DNA from: an uncultured bacterium | GTDB taxonomy: Bacteria; Actinomycetota; Coriobacteriia; Coriobacteriales; Coriobacteriaceae | DNA: 6,654 bases | Direction: 5' to 3' | Assembly (NCBI GenBank): GCA_905215195.1 | Contig: CAJMPF010000099.1 | Span: forward strand, 1-6,654 | Shown: in pieces, positions 5,339 through 6,654 of the stretch | Layout: each line of letters starts with the position of its first letter | How positions within the stretch are numbered: the stretch's first letter is position 1 | Made by a program: the position numbers and the translations under genes | Notes under the pieces: generated by a model | Told to the model about the DNA's origin: nothing | Database searches by the model: none | The model's input: the letters and a program-made list of their open reading frames with translations, nothing else

Positions 5339-6654
5339 ATGAGCGAACCCCTGCGCACCGTGAACGTCGGTCTGATCGGTCTTGGAACCGTCGGCGGCGG
5401 CGTGGCCCGTCTGATCAAGAGCCACCACGATGAGTACCTGGCCGCCTACGGCATCGACCTTAAGCTGACCCGCGCCTGCGCGCTTGCCTGGGAGCAGGCC
5501 GAGGCGGCAGGCATTGAGCGCGAGGCCTTTACGAGCGACTGGCACGACGTCGTCACCGACCCCGCCGTCGATATCGTCGTCGAGCTCATCGGCGGCGAGC
5601 ACCCCGCGACCGAAATCTTCACCACCGCCTTCGAGAACGGCAAGCACGTCGTCTCTGCCAACAAGGCCCTGTTGGGCCGTCATGTCGAGACGCTCGCCGA
5701 GAAGGCACGCGCGTGCGGCGTGCAGATTAAGTGCGAGGCCAGCTGCGGCGGTGGCATCCCCATTGTCAGCACGCTCGAGCACGACCTGGTGGGCAACAAG
5801 ATCCTGACCATCGCTGGCATTCTCAACGGCACCACCAACTACATCCTGTCGCGCATGGACGCCGAGGGCGCCGATTACGCTGACGTGCTCGCCGACGCCC
5901 AGGCAAAGGGCTATGCCGAGGCCGACCCGTCCGCCGACGTCGACGGCTTCGACGCCGCCAGCAAGACGGCAATCCTCGCTTCCATCGGCTTTGGCACCCG
6001 CGTGACCACCGACGATGTCTACCAGCAGGGTATCCGTACCATCGGCGCCGAGGACATCGCCCAGGCCCGCGAGCTCGGCTACACCATCAAGCTGCTGGGC
6101 ATCGCACGCAACACCGACGCCGGCGTCGACGTCCGCGTGCATCCCGCGCTCATCCCGGCAGACCATATGCTCGCCAAGGTCAACGGCGCCATGAACGCTG
6201 TCTACGTGGTAGGCGACGCCGTGGGCGAGACCATGTTCTACGGTGCCGGCGCAGGCTCCTTCCCCACCGCGAGCGCCGTCGTGGGCGATATCCTGTCGCT
6301 CTCCGAGCAGATCAGCCGCGGCGTGGCTCCGCTGCCCGAGATTGAGCCCTATGGTCACAACCTCGCCTTTAAGCCCATGGACGAGCTCCAGACCAAGTAC
6401 TATGTGCGCCTGAAAGTCGCCGACCGCGTAGGCGCCCTGTCCGAGACGGTCGACATCTTTGCCAAGCACAACATCTCGATCTCGCTCATCAACCAGGTCG
6501 AGGACGGCAAATCGGGCGTCAGCGATGCCTGCTCGGTCATCTTCCTGACGCACCGCGCGCTCGAGAAGGACGTCCAGGCTGCCGCCGCCGAGCTTGCCAG
6601 CGTCGACTGCGTGGCCGAGGTCGCCAACGCCCTGCGCATCGAGGACGTCGAGGC
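5339..6654 (+). CDS. hom: Homoserine dehydrogenase with C-terminal ACT domain (last codons beyond window)
   Basis: Reduces aspartate semialdehyde to homoserine with NAD(P)H in the cytoplasm, the branch toward threonine, methionine and isoleucine. 438 codons are present without a stop; related enzymes are about 430-450 residues, so only a few codons are missing. The N-terminal dinucleotide fold has GLIGLGTVGGG (11-21). SANKALL (106-112) supplies K109, which corresponds to catalytic Lys117 of the yeast enzyme. EASCGGGIPI (133-142) and NGTTNYIL (163-170) follow. GYAEADPSADVDGFDAASK (191-209) contains E194, D205 and K209, spaced like Glu208, Asp219 and Lys223 of yeast. An ACT domain begins near residue 354 (YYVRLKVADRVGALSE), as in threonine-inhibited single-function enzymes. 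AAGGAG (5327-5332) stands 6 nt before the ATG. A long frame on the opposite strand (5333-6553) is a codon-bias shadow. It is transcribed divergently from SBP2. Confidence 0.95.
   Translation, partial: MSEPLRTVNVGLIGLGTVGGGVARLIKSHHDEYLAAYGIDLKLTRACALAWEQAEAAGIEREAFTSDWHDVVTDPAVDIVVELIGGEHPATEIFTTAFENGKHVVSANKALLGRHVETLAEKARACGVQIKCEASCGGGIPIVSTLEHDLVGNKILTIAGILNGTTNYILSRMDAEGADYADVLADAQAKGYAEADPSADVDGFDAASKTAILASIGFGTRVTTDDVYQQGIRTIGAEDIAQARELGYTIKLLGIARNTDAGVDVRVHPALIPADHMLAKVNGAMNAVYVVGDAVGETMFYGAGAGSFPTASAVVGDILSLSEQISRGVAPLPEIEPYGHNLAFKPMDELQTKYYVRLKVADRVGALSETVDIFAKHNISISLINQVEDGKSGVSDACSVIFLTHRALEKDVQAAAAELASVDCVAEVANALRIEDVE

Noticed and set aside
5333..6553. 406-codon open frame on the minus strand opposite hom
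   Set aside because: Low-complexity G/V/A/D-rich translation without motifs, opposite a gene with full catalytic motifs; a product of GC-rich third positions.

Overview
The window (about 60% GC by eye) carries most of a branched-chain amino acid (LIV-type) ABC import locus on the minus strand and, on the plus strand, a divergent homoserine dehydrogenase gene. The high GC, the strong preference for G/C in third codon positions, the twin-arginine-type lipoprotein signals on both binding proteins (NRRSFLAG ... LAGC) and the protein flavour suggest a Coriobacteriia actinobacterium, perhaps Collinsella. That assignment comes from recognition, not from a search.

Read in the direction of transcription (right to left), the minus strand holds: a LivJ/LivK-type lipoprotein (3922-5088, here SBP2) in its own transcription unit; a 271-bp AT-rich regulatory gap; a second, closely related lipoprotein (2463-3650, SBP1); a 139-bp gap with a 13-bp hairpin; and then the tightly packed permease and ATPase genes livH (1442-2323), livM (353-1441) and livG (1-363, cut by the window edge). 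livH, livM and livG abut or overlap, so they are almost certainly one operon, probably continuing into livF outside the window. A separate binding protein upstream of a second binding protein plus HMG resembles E. coli livJ / livKHMGF.

Together these genes would make a membrane importer. SBP1 and SBP2 capture the amino acid outside the membrane, LivH and LivM form the channel, and LivG (with LivF) hydrolyses ATP. On the plus strand, hom (5339 to the window end) encodes an NAD(P)-dependent homoserine dehydrogenase with a C-terminal ACT domain, in the pathway to threonine, methionine and isoleucine. It lacks only its last few codons here. It shares a 250-bp divergent control region with SBP2.

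No new multi-gene system is visible; the genes are familiar. The most interesting material is non-coding. Both binding-protein genes are preceded by the same two-part motif, G(T/A)AAC-N4-CGGAAACATT on the minus strand, which resembles the 11-bp-spaced direct repeats bound by OmpR-type regulators such as actinobacterial GlnR. Other points are a hairpin without a U-tract between SBP1 and livH, leader hairpins just ahead of both binding-protein ribosome sites, nested inverted repeats in the SBP1 promoter region, and unevenly high nucleotide identity between the two binding-protein genes. No tRNA, rRNA, CRISPR array or mobile element was seen.
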